From IMG/VR virus record IMGVR_UViG_3300031825_000031, positions 1 through 41,249 of that record: a DNA stretch of 41,249 nt; one strand, 5' to 3'. Shown here one piece after another: positions 28,476 through 36,077 of this stretch. The notes beneath the pieces were generated by a model that worked only from the letters and a program-made list of their open reading frames with translations, ran no database searches and had not been told where the DNA came from. Position numbers and translations under genes: made by a program. Origin of the DNA: a virus. How positions within the stretch are numbered: position 1 is the stretch's first letter; each line of letters begins with the position of its first letter.

Positions 28476-30989
28476 ATGGACTATCTCGAATTCCTGCAAG
28501 CGAAGTGCAAATTCTCGAAGGCCTTGGGCATTGAGATCGACCCTGCCGAAATCAATCCGGCGCTGAAGCCGCACACACGCGACATCGTTCGCTGGGCTGT
28601 CGCAGGCGGCCGCCGCGCGATCTTCGCCGCCTTCGGCCTGCACAAGACCGCGACCCAACTCGAAATCATGCGGTTGATCGGTGCGCATGAATCGGCAATG
28701 CGCCTGATCGTCCTACCTCTCGGGGTGCGTCAGGAGTTCAAGCGCGAGATCGCGGAGCGGTTCACGGGCGATTACGGCATGGACCTGCGCTTCATCCGTC
28801 GCGACAGCGAAATCGAAGATGACCGCACGGTCTACATGACGAACTACGAGAGCGTACGCGAAGGCCTGATCAATCCCGGCTTGTTCCATGCCGCCAGCCT
28901 GGACGAAGCGAGCGTGTTGCGCAGCTACGGGAGCAAGACATATCAAGAGTTCTTGCCGCTATTCGATGGCGTGAAATACCGCTTTGTAGCCACGGCAACG
29001 CCCAGCCCGAACCGCTTCAAGGAACTAATCCACTACGCCGGGTTCCTCGGCGTCATGGACACCGGGCAGGCATTGACCCGCTTCTTCAAGCGCGACAGCA
29101 GCCAGGCCGGGAACCTGCAGCTTCACCCGCACAAGGAAGCCGAGTTCTACCTGTGGCTGCACAGCTGGGCATGCTTCATCCAGAAACCGAGCGACCTTGG
29201 TTACAGCGACGAAGGCTACGAGCTGCCGGAACTGGACGTGCGCTATCACGAAGTGCCGAGCGACTACGCAGCGGCCGGCGCCGACCGTGACGGCCAGAAC
29301 CTGATGTTCCCCGATGTCGCCCTGGGCGTGCAGGCGGCTAGTGCCGAGAAGCGCAACAGCCTGGACGCGCGGGTCGGCAAGGTGCAGGAGATCATCGGGC
29401 AGGGTGCTGACGATCATTTCATCGTCTGGCACGACCTAGAGGATGAACGCCACGCCATTCAGAAGGCGGTACCGGATGCCGTCAGCGTGTGGGGCTCGCA
29501 AGACCTCGATGAACGCGAACAGCGCATCATCAATTTCAGCGACGGTGCGCACAGGATTCTTTCGACTAAGCCGGTCATTGCCGGTAGCGGATGCAACTTC
29601 CAGCGGCATTGTCACCGCGAAATATTCGCCGGCATCGGGTTCAAGTTCAACGACTTCATCCAGGCGATCCACCGCGTTCACCGTTTCCAGCAGCAGCACC
29701 AGGTGCGCATTGACATTATCTACAGCGAGGCCGAGCGCGAAGTGCTGGCCAGCCTGCAAGAGAAGTGGGAACAGGACAAGCAGATGCGTGTCCGTATGAG
29801 CGAGATCATCAAGGAATATGGGCTGTCGTCGCTGGGGTTCGAAACTGAGCTGGCCCGTACGATTGGCGTCGAAAGGATCGAAGCCAAGGGCGAACACTTC
29901 CACGTCGCGAACAATGATTGCGTGATCGAAACGCAAGGCATGGACGAAAACAGCGTCGGCCTGATCGTGACCTCGATCCCGTTCAGCAATCACTACGAAT
30001 ACACGCCGAGTTATAACGACTTCGGCCACACCGAAAGCAATGATCATTTTTGGGCTCAGATGGACTATCTCACGCCCGAACTGTTGCGCGTGTTGCAACC
30101 CGGCCGGATGTACTGCTGCCATGTGAAGGACAGGATCCTGTTCGGCAATGTCACCGGTGCCGGCGTGCCGACCGTTAGCCCTTTCCACTGCGAAGCCATC
30201 ATGCACGCTCGCAAGCATGGGTTCGACTACATGGGGATGATCACCATCGTCACCGACGTGGTGCGCGAGAACAATCAGACCTACCGCCTCGGCTGGTCGG
30301 AGCAGTGCAAGGATGGCACGAAGATGGGCGTCGGTTCGCCGGAGTATGTGCTGCTGTTCCGCAAGCCGCAGACCGACCGCAGCCGCGGCTATGCCGACGT
30401 GCCGGTGGTGAAGTCGAAGGACGAATACAGCCGGGCGCGCTGGCAGGTCGATGCACATTCCTTCTGGCGCTCGAGCGGTGACCGCTTCCTGTCCGCCGAG
30501 GAAATGGCAGGCTACGGCCCGGATGTGCTCGCCAAGATGTTCACCGAGCGCAGCCTGCAGACGATCTACGATTATGAGCAGCACATCGCCCTCGGTGAAG
30601 CGCTGGACGCGCGCAATGCCCTGCCTTCGACCTTCATGAGCATTGCCCCGGGCAGTCACGATGATGAGGTATGGCACGACGTGAACCGCATGTTCACCCT
30701 CAATAGCGAGCAGTCGGCGCGCAACCTGAACAATCACATCTGCCCGCTGCAATTTGACATCGTGGACCGGCTGATCACGCGCTACAGCAACAAGGGCGAC
30801 GTGGTGTTCGATCCATTCGGCGGGCTGTTCACGGTGCCTTATCGAGCGATAAAGCTGGGTCGGAAGGGGCGCGCGGTCGAGCTGAACACCGGCTACTACT
30901 TCGACGGGATTCGGTACCTGCAGACGGCTGAAAAGCAGGTAGGCATGCCGACGTTGTTCGACTTCGAAGAAGTGCAGGCGGCAGCATGA
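28476..30989 (+). CDS. SNF2-type helicase fused to an N4/N6 DNA methyltransferase
   Basis: 837 residues. I start at ATG 28476 because AAGGA sits at normal spacing there; ATG 28470 is too close. Residues 1-430 carry SF2/SNF2 motifs: a degenerate Walker A (FGLHKT, 53-58), DEAS (143-146), TATPSP (173-178) and QAIHRVHR (396-403). Residues 470-837 are a beta-class amino-methyltransferase with motif IV TSIPFSNHYEY (499-509) before motif I DPFGG (779-783). The catalytic motif is S-I-P-F where S-P-P-Y is usual. The protein probably modifies phage DNA against host restriction, the helicase half moving along DNA. I know closely similar proteins from phages of Betaproteobacteria. Confidence 0.9.
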   Translation: MDYLEFLQAKCKFSKALGIEIDPAEINPALKPHTRDIVRWAVAGGRRAIFAAFGLHKTATQLEIMRLIGAHESAMRLIVLPLGVRQEFKREIAERFTGDYGMDLRFIRRDSEIEDDRTVYMTNYESVREGLINPGLFHAASLDEASVLRSYGSKTYQEFLPLFDGVKYRFVATATPSPNRFKELIHYAGFLGVMDTGQALTRFFKRDSSQAGNLQLHPHKEAEFYLWLHSWACFIQKPSDLGYSDEGYELPELDVRYHEVPSDYAAAGADRDGQNLMFPDVALGVQAASAEKRNSLDARVGKVQEIIGQGADDHFIVWHDLEDERHAIQKAVPDAVSVWGSQDLDEREQRIINFSDGAHRILSTKPVIAGSGCNFQRHCHREIFAGIGFKFNDFIQAIHRVHRFQQQHQVRIDIIYSEAEREVLASLQEKWEQDKQMRVRMSEIIKEYGLSSLGFETELARTIGVERIEAKGEHFHVANNDCVIETQGMDENSVGLIVTSIPFSNHYEYTPSYNDFGHTESNDHFWAQMDYLTPELLRVLQPGRMYCCHVKDRILFGNVTGAGVPTVSPFHCEAIMHARKHGFDYMGMITIVTDVVRENNQTYRLGWSEQCKDGTKMGVGSPEYVLLFRKPQTDRSRGYADVPVVKSKDEYSRARWQVDAHSFWRSSGDRFLSAEEMAGYGPDVLAKMFTERSLQTIYDYEQHIALGEALDARNALPSTFMSIAPGSHDDEVWHDVNRMFTLNSEQSARNLNNHICPLQFDIVDRLITRYSNKGDVVFDPFGGLFTVPYRAIKLGRKGRAVELNTGYYFDGIRYLQTAEKQVGMPTLFDFEEVQAAA

Positions 30990-31339
30990 AACACATCATT
31001 TTCCCCATCGGCCTAGCCGAGAAATTCAAGGCACATGCCGGCGAGAAATACCAGCCCAGCAATGGCACTGAAGGCGAATTCTTCTTCTCCGCTTGGTGCG
31101 AGCACTGCGCGCGCGACAAGACTATGAGCGAGGGCAAGGATTACGACGAGTGCGATGAAAGCGAAATCTGCGAAATCATCGGCGCGACGATGCGCTTCAA
31201 GGTCGAGGATCCTGGCTATCCGAAGGAATGGGTTTACGGCACTGATGGCCAGCCGAAATGCACGGCCTTCGTCCAGGTAGGCGACAAGATTGTTTTCCGC
31301 GACCCGCTCACCACCGATATGTTCGAGGCCAAACCATGA
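30986..31339 (+). CDS. Conserved early phage protein, Cys-rich, unknown
   Basis: 117 residues, MKHIIFPIGLAEKFKAHAGE, overlapping the methyltransferase stop as ATGA. Contains FFFSAWCEHCARDKTMSEGK, then YDECDESEICEIIGATM, with five Cys that may bind zinc, and ends PKCTAFVQVGDKIVFRDP. It often accompanies the helicase-methyltransferase in related phages (recollection). No role known. Confidence 0.76.
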   Translation: MKHIIFPIGLAEKFKAHAGEKYQPSNGTEGEFFFSAWCEHCARDKTMSEGKDYDECDESEICEIIGATMRFKVEDPGYPKEWVYGTDGQPKCTAFVQVGDKIVFRDPLTTDMFEAKP

Positions 31340-31554
31340 AGCCCATTAACTGGCAAAAAGTCTGCCTCAACCTCCGCCGCCACTACAAACCGCTGTCGCA
31401 AGTCGCGAAGGAAGTCGGCAGCGATTGGAAGCATCTGAACAACCTCGCGCGCGGTGACGTGCAGCAGCCGCGATTCGATACGGGGGTGAAGCTGCTGGAT
31501 CTGCATTCGGACGTTTGCCCGGATCGGCATAACTTGGGGGAGATTGGGCTGTGA
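31336..31554 (+). CDS. Small helix-turn-helix protein
   Basis: 72 residues, MKPINWQKVCLNLRRHYKPL, then SQVAKEVGSDWKHLNNLARG, a probable XRE-like helix-turn-helix, and LLDLHSDVCPD at the end. It overlaps the previous stop as ATGA. Proteins of this type act as small regulators; target unknown. Confidence 0.7.
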   Translation: MKPINWQKVCLNLRRHYKPLSQVAKEVGSDWKHLNNLARGDVQQPRFDTGVKLLDLHSDVCPDRHNLGEIGL

Positions 31555-31559
31555 GGAAA

Positions 31560-31754
31560 TTACTTGATTCTGTAATCCCTCATGACCTTCTGGGACACAT
31601 CGATATACACCTTCTCGTCGTCCATGTTGTCGTGCGGCCAATCGTAACCGCCGGACAATTGAATGAATGGGTCGAGACCTGCGCCCATGGGGTGCTACGT
31701 CAGTTCTTCGTTGAGGATTTGGAAATACCTTTCTTCACTAACAAATGTTTTCAT
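31560..31754 (-). pseudogene. Antisense small gene split by one in-frame amber codon
   Basis: Read on the minus strand, ATG 31754 has an AAGGGGG ribosome site and opens MKTFVSEERYFQILNEELT, then TAG (31697-31695), then in the same frame HPMGAGLDPFIQLSGGYDWP followed by HDNMDDEKVYIDVSQKVMRD and TAA. Both parts look like one coherent 64-codon protein. Neighbouring genes are all on the plus strand. The plus-strand frame here (31551-31772, GTG start) overlaps both neighbours neatly but has the His/Val-rich look of an antisense shadow. I favour a nonsense-mutated or amber-suppressed minus-strand gene; which is right is open. Confidence 0.5.
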
Positions 31755-31768
31755 CTTGGAGCCCCCTT

Positions 31769-32392
31769 ATGAAAGAACGTGGAATGTTATTCAGCAGGCC
31801 GATGGTATTGGCTTTGCTCGACGGGAGCAAGACGCAGACCAGGCGGATATGCAAGCCACAACCTGTATTAAATGGTCACTTTTGGGAGCTTTACGGCGCC
31901 GGCTGGTCGGAAAATATTCGACGCGTTCCCGCTGTGCCAGGTCACTCACTTGCTACTCGCAACCCCTACGGCCAGCCCGGCGACCGGCTGTGGGTGCGGG
32001 AGACTTTCGCCGAGGTCGGCAATGTTGATCCTGGATACCTGATTTATCGTGCGAACGATTACATGGAGCAAGTGCGCAAGCATCGCTTCGATACATATCT
32101 TCCAGAAAGCAAGGTTCGCTGGACTCCATCCATCCACATGCCCCGCCGGGCTTCGCGCATAGACCTCGAAATAACAAGCGTGCGCGTCGAAAGGCTGAAT
32201 GATTGCAGTGAGGCGGATGCGAAAGCCGAGGGTGTGACTGACTTCGGAAACATCACCGATATAGCCACTGGTGAAATAGACCGCGATGCCGTGGAAGCCT
32301 ACGAGGCACTTTGGGAGACCATCAACGGCGCCGGCTCCTGGGATGCAAACCCGTGGGTATGGGTGATCGAGTTTCGGAGGGTGAAGCCATGA
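31769..32392 (+). CDS. ASCH / PUA-like domain protein
   Basis: 207 residues from ATG 31769 with TTGGAG upstream. MKERGMLFSRPMVLALLDGS followed by KTQTRR is the typical start of phage ASCH-domain proteins; RNPYGQPGDRLWVRETFAEV and DLEITSVRVERL continue the beta-barrel, and NPWVWVIEFRRV ends it. ASCH domains are thought to bind RNA or modified nucleotides. Phage members are of unknown role. It is followed by the MazG-like gene in ATGA overlap. Confidence 0.85.
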   Translation: MKERGMLFSRPMVLALLDGSKTQTRRICKPQPVLNGHFWELYGAGWSENIRRVPAVPGHSLATRNPYGQPGDRLWVRETFAEVGNVDPGYLIYRANDYMEQVRKHRFDTYLPESKVRWTPSIHMPRRASRIDLEITSVRVERLNDCSEADAKAEGVTDFGNITDIATGEIDRDAVEAYEALWETINGAGSWDANPWVWVIEFRRVKP

Positions 32393-32733
32393 AAAAACTA
32401 AATTTCTCGACGTTACGCGAGGCAAATATCGCCAGAGACATCGAATGGGCAAAAGGTCAAAAATTCAGCCTTTCCTACCGTGGCAACGAATTGGCCGGCG
32501 AGACCGGCGAAGCCTGCAACGAGTTGAAAAAAATCGAGCGTGAGCGGATGGGGCTTGTCGGCTCGCGATCCACTGTTGACAAGGCGGCCGATGAGTTGGC
32601 CGATGTGATTATTTGCGCAGACCTCGCGGCGATGGAACTCGGCATTGACCTTGCCGCGGCTGTTGCCCGCAAGTTCAACAAGACAACCGACAAGTACGGC
32701 CTTGAAACAAGGTTGCCAGAGGTTGACGCATGA
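32389..32733 (+). CDS. MazG-like nucleotide pyrophosphohydrolase
   Basis: 114 residues from ATG 32389 (MKKLNFSTLREANIARDIEW). The all-alpha NTP-pyrophosphatase signature is present: YRGNELAGETGEACNELKKI (metal-binding Glu residues) and DKAADELADVIICADLAAME (the E-x-x-D part of the second helix). Such phage enzymes hydrolyse nucleoside triphosphates, probably to clear modified or alarmone nucleotides during infection. Confidence 0.87.
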   Translation: MKKLNFSTLREANIARDIEWAKGQKFSLSYRGNELAGETGEACNELKKIERERMGLVGSRSTVDKAADELADVIICADLAAMELGIDLAAAVARKFNKTTDKYGLETRLPEVDA

Positions 32734-32870
32734 ATCCCATCATCATCAATTACGCCCTGCTGCTGCAGTTCGCATGCCTAGCCTTTGGATGGTTAATTGC
32801 CGGCGACCGCATGCAGGCGGTTTACTGGACCGGGGCTTTCATCTGCACCGCAGGAGTGACATTTAAATGA
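32730..32870 (+). CDS. 46-residue membrane protein
   Basis: MNPIIINYALLLQFACLAFG followed by a second hydrophobic part (VYWTGAFICTAGVTF). Overlaps both neighbours as ATGA, so it is probably translated. Unknown function. Confidence 0.64.
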   Translation: MNPIIINYALLLQFACLAFGWLIAGDRMQAVYWTGAFICTAGVTFK

Positions 32871-33313
32871 CCCTACCATACTCCAGCGCCACAAGCGGCG
32901 ATAAAGCCCTCGCCGAGATCCAGCGCATCCTGCAGCAGTTCGGGTGCAACAAGTTCGGCGTGATGACCGATTGGGATGCCGGCACGCTGATTGTGCAGTT
33001 CGAGTGGCACGGCGCGCGCGTCAGTTTCCCGGCCAACTTCAAGGGCTATGCGACCGCATGGCTGAAAGAGAATCCGTGGACGAGCCGCAAAGCATCGACC
33101 AAGGCCGAATGGGAAGCGAAAGCGCTTGAGATCGGCTCGATTGCCGTCTACTCGATTCTCCGCGATTGGATCAAGGCCCAGGTCGTGGCAGTCGAGACCG
33201 GCCTGATCAGCTTCGATGAGGTGTTCATGGCCCACGTATTACTACCCAACGGCCAGCGGATGATCGAGCACGCCAAGGCAAACAATCTGCTGCCGAATAA
33301 GGAGGCGAAATGA
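32867..33313 (+). CDS. Early phage protein, unknown (148 residues)
   Basis: MTLPYSSATSGDKALAEIQR, then FGVMTDWDAGTLIVQFEWHG, WTSRKASTKAEWEAKALEIG and AVYSILRDWIKAQVVAVETG. The beta-hairpin plus helices pattern is known to me only from hypothetical phage proteins. It ends in overlap with the next gene. Confidence 0.75.
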   Translation: MTLPYSSATSGDKALAEIQRILQQFGCNKFGVMTDWDAGTLIVQFEWHGARVSFPANFKGYATAWLKENPWTSRKASTKAEWEAKALEIGSIAVYSILRDWIKAQVVAVETGLISFDEVFMAHVLLPNGQRMIEHAKANNLLPNKEAK

Positions 33314-33921
33314 GCCAGCCATACTATGGGCCAGCAGTAATTTTTAAATGCGAATCTTCTTTCATTGACGAAAGCGATCATGCGATGGAATTAACAGATG
33401 TTTTACGAGGCGGACGTCAATGCGACGAGGATGGCGTAGAAATCATTATGAGCCGTCAGGCATGTGTGGAAGCAGCGGATGAGCTCGACCGACTCCGCAC
33501 TGAACTCGCCCGCCTCAAGGAACAGAACGCCCTGCTCACCGTACAGGTGCAGGGATTGCGGGATGCGTTGGAGGATTTGTTGGAGCAGTTTGATCCGCGC
33601 AACCATCAGACATATTGCGAGTGCGATCCTAGCGTTGGCTATCAATGCGCGGCATGTAAGTTCCCTAGCATTCCAGCAGTTGGCGCAGCGCATGACGCCC
33701 TCACCGCCCTTCCCCAGCAGGTTAAGAGTGAGGATTCGAGGGATGCAAAAGCGCTAGATCGTGCCGAGATCATGAGATTGGCAAAGCTGTCTGGCTTCTA
33801 TGTTGATCAAGACAATCCAACCAATGAATACGGGGTGACTTGGTACAACGGGACGGTGACAACTCTTCAGAATTTCGCCGCTCATGTAGCAGCCATATCC
33901 GCACAGGAGACGCAGGGCTAA
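33310..33921 (+). CDS. Coiled-coil phage protein, unknown (203 residues)
   Basis: AAGGAGG precedes ATG 33310. A leucine-rich coiled coil occupies residues 52-92 (ADELDRLRTELARLKEQNAL and on). A Cys-rich part follows (YCECDPSVGYQCAACKFPS), then an Ala-rich linker and a C-terminal piece (FYVDQDNPTNEYGVTWYNG). Such mosaics are common near integrase genes and vary between phages. Function unknown. Confidence 0.72.
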   Translation: MSQPYYGPAVIFKCESSFIDESDHAMELTDVLRGGRQCDEDGVEIIMSRQACVEAADELDRLRTELARLKEQNALLTVQVQGLRDALEDLLEQFDPRNHQTYCECDPSVGYQCAACKFPSIPAVGAAHDALTALPQQVKSEDSRDAKALDRAEIMRLAKLSGFYVDQDNPTNEYGVTWYNGTVTTLQNFAAHVAAISAQETQG

Positions 33922-34281
33922 ATGTCCGCTAGCGTCACATTGCTGCCCAGGCTGATCCGGTTGCGCGATGCGCCGGAATATCTCGGTATGGACAAAAACA
34001 GATACAACGCCGAAGTACGGCCGTTTCTGACCGAAATTCCGGTCGGCGTACAAGGCATCGCTTTCGACAGACTTGAACTTGACGCCTGGGCGGATCAATA
34101 TATCGAGCGGAACGGTCGGAAGCGCGAAGCACAACAGGAAGGGGGCATTACATGCCAAAACGCGCAACCGGTCTCACGAAAAAAGGCGACTACTGGCAGA
34201 TCGACAAGCAGGTCCGGGGGTACGGCCGCCTTTGCGAAAGCACTGGAACAAGCGACCTCGAAGAAGCAGAGCGTCATCTGA
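33922..34281 (+). CDS. Putative excisionase
   Basis: 119 residues; ATG 33922 abuts the previous TAA. Residues 9-60 (PRLIRLRDAPEYLGMDKNRY, then IPVGVQGIAFDRLELDAWAD) have the winged-helix MerR/AlpA-like pattern of small excisionases that bend attachment DNA and steer integrase to excision. It directly precedes integrase and overlaps it by 130 bases. The last 40 residues, coded in the overlap, are Ser/Thr/Lys/Ala-rich and probably unconstrained. Confidence 0.72.
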   Translation: MSASVTLLPRLIRLRDAPEYLGMDKNRYNAEVRPFLTEIPVGVQGIAFDRLELDAWADQYIERNGRKREAQQEGGITCQNAQPVSRKKATTGRSTSRSGGTAAFAKALEQATSKKQSVI

Positions 34282-35294
34282 ACCGAAGGCTTGAGCAAAT
34301 CCGGCAACAGCTAGTTTACGGCGTCCGACAGCGGCGCCTTTTTCGTGAAGCGGCAACCAAGTACCTGCAGGAAAATCTGCATAAAGACTCCATCGCTACT
34401 GACGCGATCCACCTGAAGCAGCTCGACAAGTGGATCGGCGACGTACCGCTCGACCAGATACACGACGGCACGCTCGCAGCATTCGTCAAGCATCGCCTCG
34501 GGGAAGGCCGGAAAAGAAAGACGGTCAACCTGGCGCTGCAAGTGGTGAGGCGCATCTGCAATCTTGCATCGCGCAGCTGGCGGGACGAATTCGGCAAAAC
34601 ATGGCTGGAAACTGCCCCGCTGATCACGATGTTGGATACCAAGGATGCGCGGCCGCCTTATCCGCTTTCATGGGAGGAACAGACCCATCTACTCAAGCAT
34701 CTGATGCCGCATTTGCAGCGCATGGTGCTGTTCAAGGTGAATACCGGGAACCGGGAAGATGAAGTCTGTCAGCTTCGATGGAAATGGGAAGTTGAGGTGC
34801 CGGAGCTGGAAACGTCTGTGTTCATTATTCCGCGAGGGATCGTGAAAAACGACGAGGATCGGGTAGTCGTATTGAACCGCGTGGCTAAGTCGGTGATTGA
34901 AGAATGCCGCGGCCAGCACAAGGAGTTCGTCTTTACCTGGAAGCGTGGACCGAAAGGAAAGCCGACGCCGACGGGATCGATGAATAACACGGCCTGGCAG
35001 GATGGAAGGAAAGCGGCTTCAGATAGTTATGAGGACGTTTTCGGCTATCCAGCACCGGAGGGGTTCAAGACGCTTCATGTCCACGACTTGAAGCATACTT
35101 TTGGGCGACGGTTACGCGCTGCTGGCGTGTCTCTGGAAACTCGGAAGGTGCTACTTGGGCATAAAAGCGACGACATTACGACGCACTACTCGGCCCCGGA
35201 ATTGTTGGAATTGATCGAGGCAGCGAATCGGGTTTGTTTTGATAAGTCCCGAAAAAGTCCCGAACTGACAATTCTGAAAAGAAAAGCCGGTTAG
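34152..35294 (+). CDS. int: Tyrosine recombinase integrase
   Basis: 380 residues; ATG 34152 with GGAAGGGGG upstream. The N-terminal arm-binding part (TKKGDYWQIDKQVRGYGRLC) is followed by the core-binding SAM-like domain (about 65-160). The catalytic domain has Arg201 in NTGNREDEV, His311 in HDLKHTFGRR, His337 in LLGHKSDD and the nucleophile Tyr346 in THYS. The second motif is H-x-x-K, with Lys314 where Arg is usual. The enzyme joins attP with the tRNA-Arg gene of the host. Its last codons contain two of the four arm-type repeats, and attP follows 40 bp past the stop. Confidence 0.95.
   Translation: MPKRATGLTKKGDYWQIDKQVRGYGRLCESTGTSDLEEAERHLNRRLEQIRQQLVYGVRQRRLFREAATKYLQENLHKDSIATDAIHLKQLDKWIGDVPLDQIHDGTLAAFVKHRLGEGRKRKTVNLALQVVRRICNLASRSWRDEFGKTWLETAPLITMLDTKDARPPYPLSWEEQTHLLKHLMPHLQRMVLFKVNTGNREDEVCQLRWKWEVEVPELETSVFIIPRGIVKNDEDRVVVLNRVAKSVIEECRGQHKEFVFTWKRGPKGKPTPTGSMNNTAWQDGRKAASDSYEDVFGYPAPEGFKTLHVHDLKHTFGRRLRAAGVSLETRKVLLGHKSDDITTHYSAPELLELIEAANRVCFDKSRKSPELTILKRKAG
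35244..35263. promoter_or_regulatory. Arm-type integrase binding sites, left pair
   Basis: AAGTCCCGA occurs at 35244-35252 and 35255-35263, 11 bp apart in the same orientation, inside the 3' end of the integrase gene. The identical pair with identical spacing lies at 35471-35490 on the other side of the attP core. Confidence 0.75.
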
Positions 35295-35315
35295 CTTTGC
35301 AGAGCGTAACCGGCT
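35285..35315 (+). terminator. Hairpin at the integrase stop
   Basis: AGCCGGTTA pairs perfectly with TAACCGGCT (9 bp) around a 13-base loop and includes the TAG stop. The following GACTTTACT is a poor T-run, so termination may be partial; it also sits in attP and may have an architectural role. Confidence 0.6.
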
Positions 35316-35333
35316 GACTTTACTACTGAAATA

Positions 35334-35378
35334 TGGCGCGCCCGAAGAGATTCGAACTCCTGACCCCTTGGTTCGTAG
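35334..35378 (-). other. attP: attP core: 3' part of a tRNA-Arg(ACG) gene
   Basis: On the minus strand these 45 bases read from the anticodon loop (CTACGAA, anticodon ACG) through stem CCAAGG, the T arm with GTTCGAATC, the acceptor strand GGGCGCG and the CCA end. Only this part of a tRNA is present; no 5' half lies upstream, so it is not a functional tRNA. Phages with tyrosine integrases carry such tRNA tails so that the host gene is restored on insertion. Confidence 0.92.
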
Positions 35379-35406
35379 TTTTATAGTTTCTCTGACGGTG
35401 CAATAA

Positions 35407-35419
35407 AATCAATCGCTTA
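35407..35419 (+). promoter_or_regulatory. IHF binding site in attP
   Basis: AATCAATCGCTTA matches the IHF consensus WATCAANNNNTTR at every position and lies between the attP core and the right pair of arm sites, with an AT-rich flank on the left. IHF would bend DNA here to bring integrase arm and core sites together. Confidence 0.72.
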
Positions 35420-35470
35420 CGCTGATACCGACTGTTCCAACTTTCACGACAGCGCATAACCGATCACAAC

Positions 35471-35490
35471 AAGTCCCGAGAAAGTCCCGA
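35471..35490. promoter_or_regulatory. Arm-type integrase binding sites, right pair
   Basis: AAGTCCCGA at 35471-35479 and 35482-35490, again 11 bp apart and in the same orientation as the left pair. They lie just past the stop of the DUF1353 gene. Confidence 0.75.
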
Positions 35491-35494
35491 AGTG

Positions 35495-35917
35495 TTAAGG
35501 GGCCGTAAGCGGCGGCTTCCACTCTGAAGTAACGTAATCTCCACCACCAATTCTGACGCCCTGATATACCCACCATGCCCGGATCGAAGTCATGCCGTCC
35601 TCGATACAAATCTGGCGCAGCAGTTCGTCGGCCGCTTTACGACATGTCGTCGGCAAGTGGTCATCGCGCATGAGCTGGTACAGTACATCATGGACAAGCG
35701 ACCCGCGCATGAAGTTTTTAGTGTCGAAGGTCGGGCCGCTTGGACCGTCCCAGGCATAGCCGGCCTTGATCGTCAGAAGGCCATCGATGCCAAGGATGTA
35801 ATACGGCTCATAGATGTCCAGGATGGAATCGGGCTTGAAGGTGTCGGGAAGCTGGATCGCATAATCCTCGTCCAACTGATACTTGTAATTGTCCCGGTAG
35901 ACGATCACAGGCGGCAT
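35495..35917 (-). CDS. DUF1353 family phage protein
   Basis: 140 residues starting MPPVIVYRDNYKYQLDEDYA. The DUF1353 core is clear: TIKAGYAWDGPSGPTFDTKN, then FMRGSLVHDVLYQLMRDDHL with the conserved His-Asp, and the late helix AADELLRQICIEDG. The family is found at the end of lysis or tail regions in many phages; the role is unknown. It is the last gene of the late operon before attP. Confidence 0.86.
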   Translation of the reverse strand: MPPVIVYRDNYKYQLDEDYAIQLPDTFKPDSILDIYEPYYILGIDGLLTIKAGYAWDGPSGPTFDTKNFMRGSLVHDVLYQLMRDDHLPTTCRKAADELLRQICIEDGMTSIRAWWVYQGVRIGGGDYVTSEWKPPLTAP

Positions 35918-36069
35918 GATGCCTCCGCCTGCACTTCGTTCCCGTTCCGCTCATACTTCACATGATCGCAGGATGACAGCGGCAGCCATTGCACAAGCGC
36001 GCAGCCGCTTAACGCGAGCACGGCGATACCGATGGCCGTCGCAGTCCGAAATAATCGCTTGTAGCGCAT
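35905..36069 (-). CDS. Small lipoprotein in the lysis cassette (possible Rz1-like)
   Basis: 54 residues from ATG 36069 with TAGGAG upstream. MRYKRLFRTATAIGIAVLAL followed by SGCA is a lipobox, with lipidated Cys23. The mature part is short (ALVQWLPLSSCDHVKYERNG and a few more) with two further Cys. It lies right after the endolysin gene, where Rz/Rz1 spanins are encoded; however, no overlapping Rz-type inner-membrane gene is visible, so spanin function is uncertain. Confidence 0.68.
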   Translation of the reverse strand: MRYKRLFRTATAIGIAVLALSGCALVQWLPLSSCDHVKYERNGNEVQAEASCRL

Positions 36070-36077
36070 CGCAGCTC

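Noticed and set aside
29436-30752. A 438-codon minus-strand open frame
   Set aside because: It lies fully antisense to the helicase-methyltransferase, whose motifs are clear; an antisense shadow of GC-rich coding sequence.
31551-31772. A plus-strand 73-residue gene that overlaps both neighbours neatly
   Set aside because: Its His/Val-rich sequence looks like the shadow of the minus-strand frame; kept only as an alternative in the pseudogene entry.
35334-35378. A tRNA-Arg gene
   Set aside because: Only the part from anticodon loop to CCA is present; no D arm or 5' acceptor strand lies on the upstream side, so it is the attP core.
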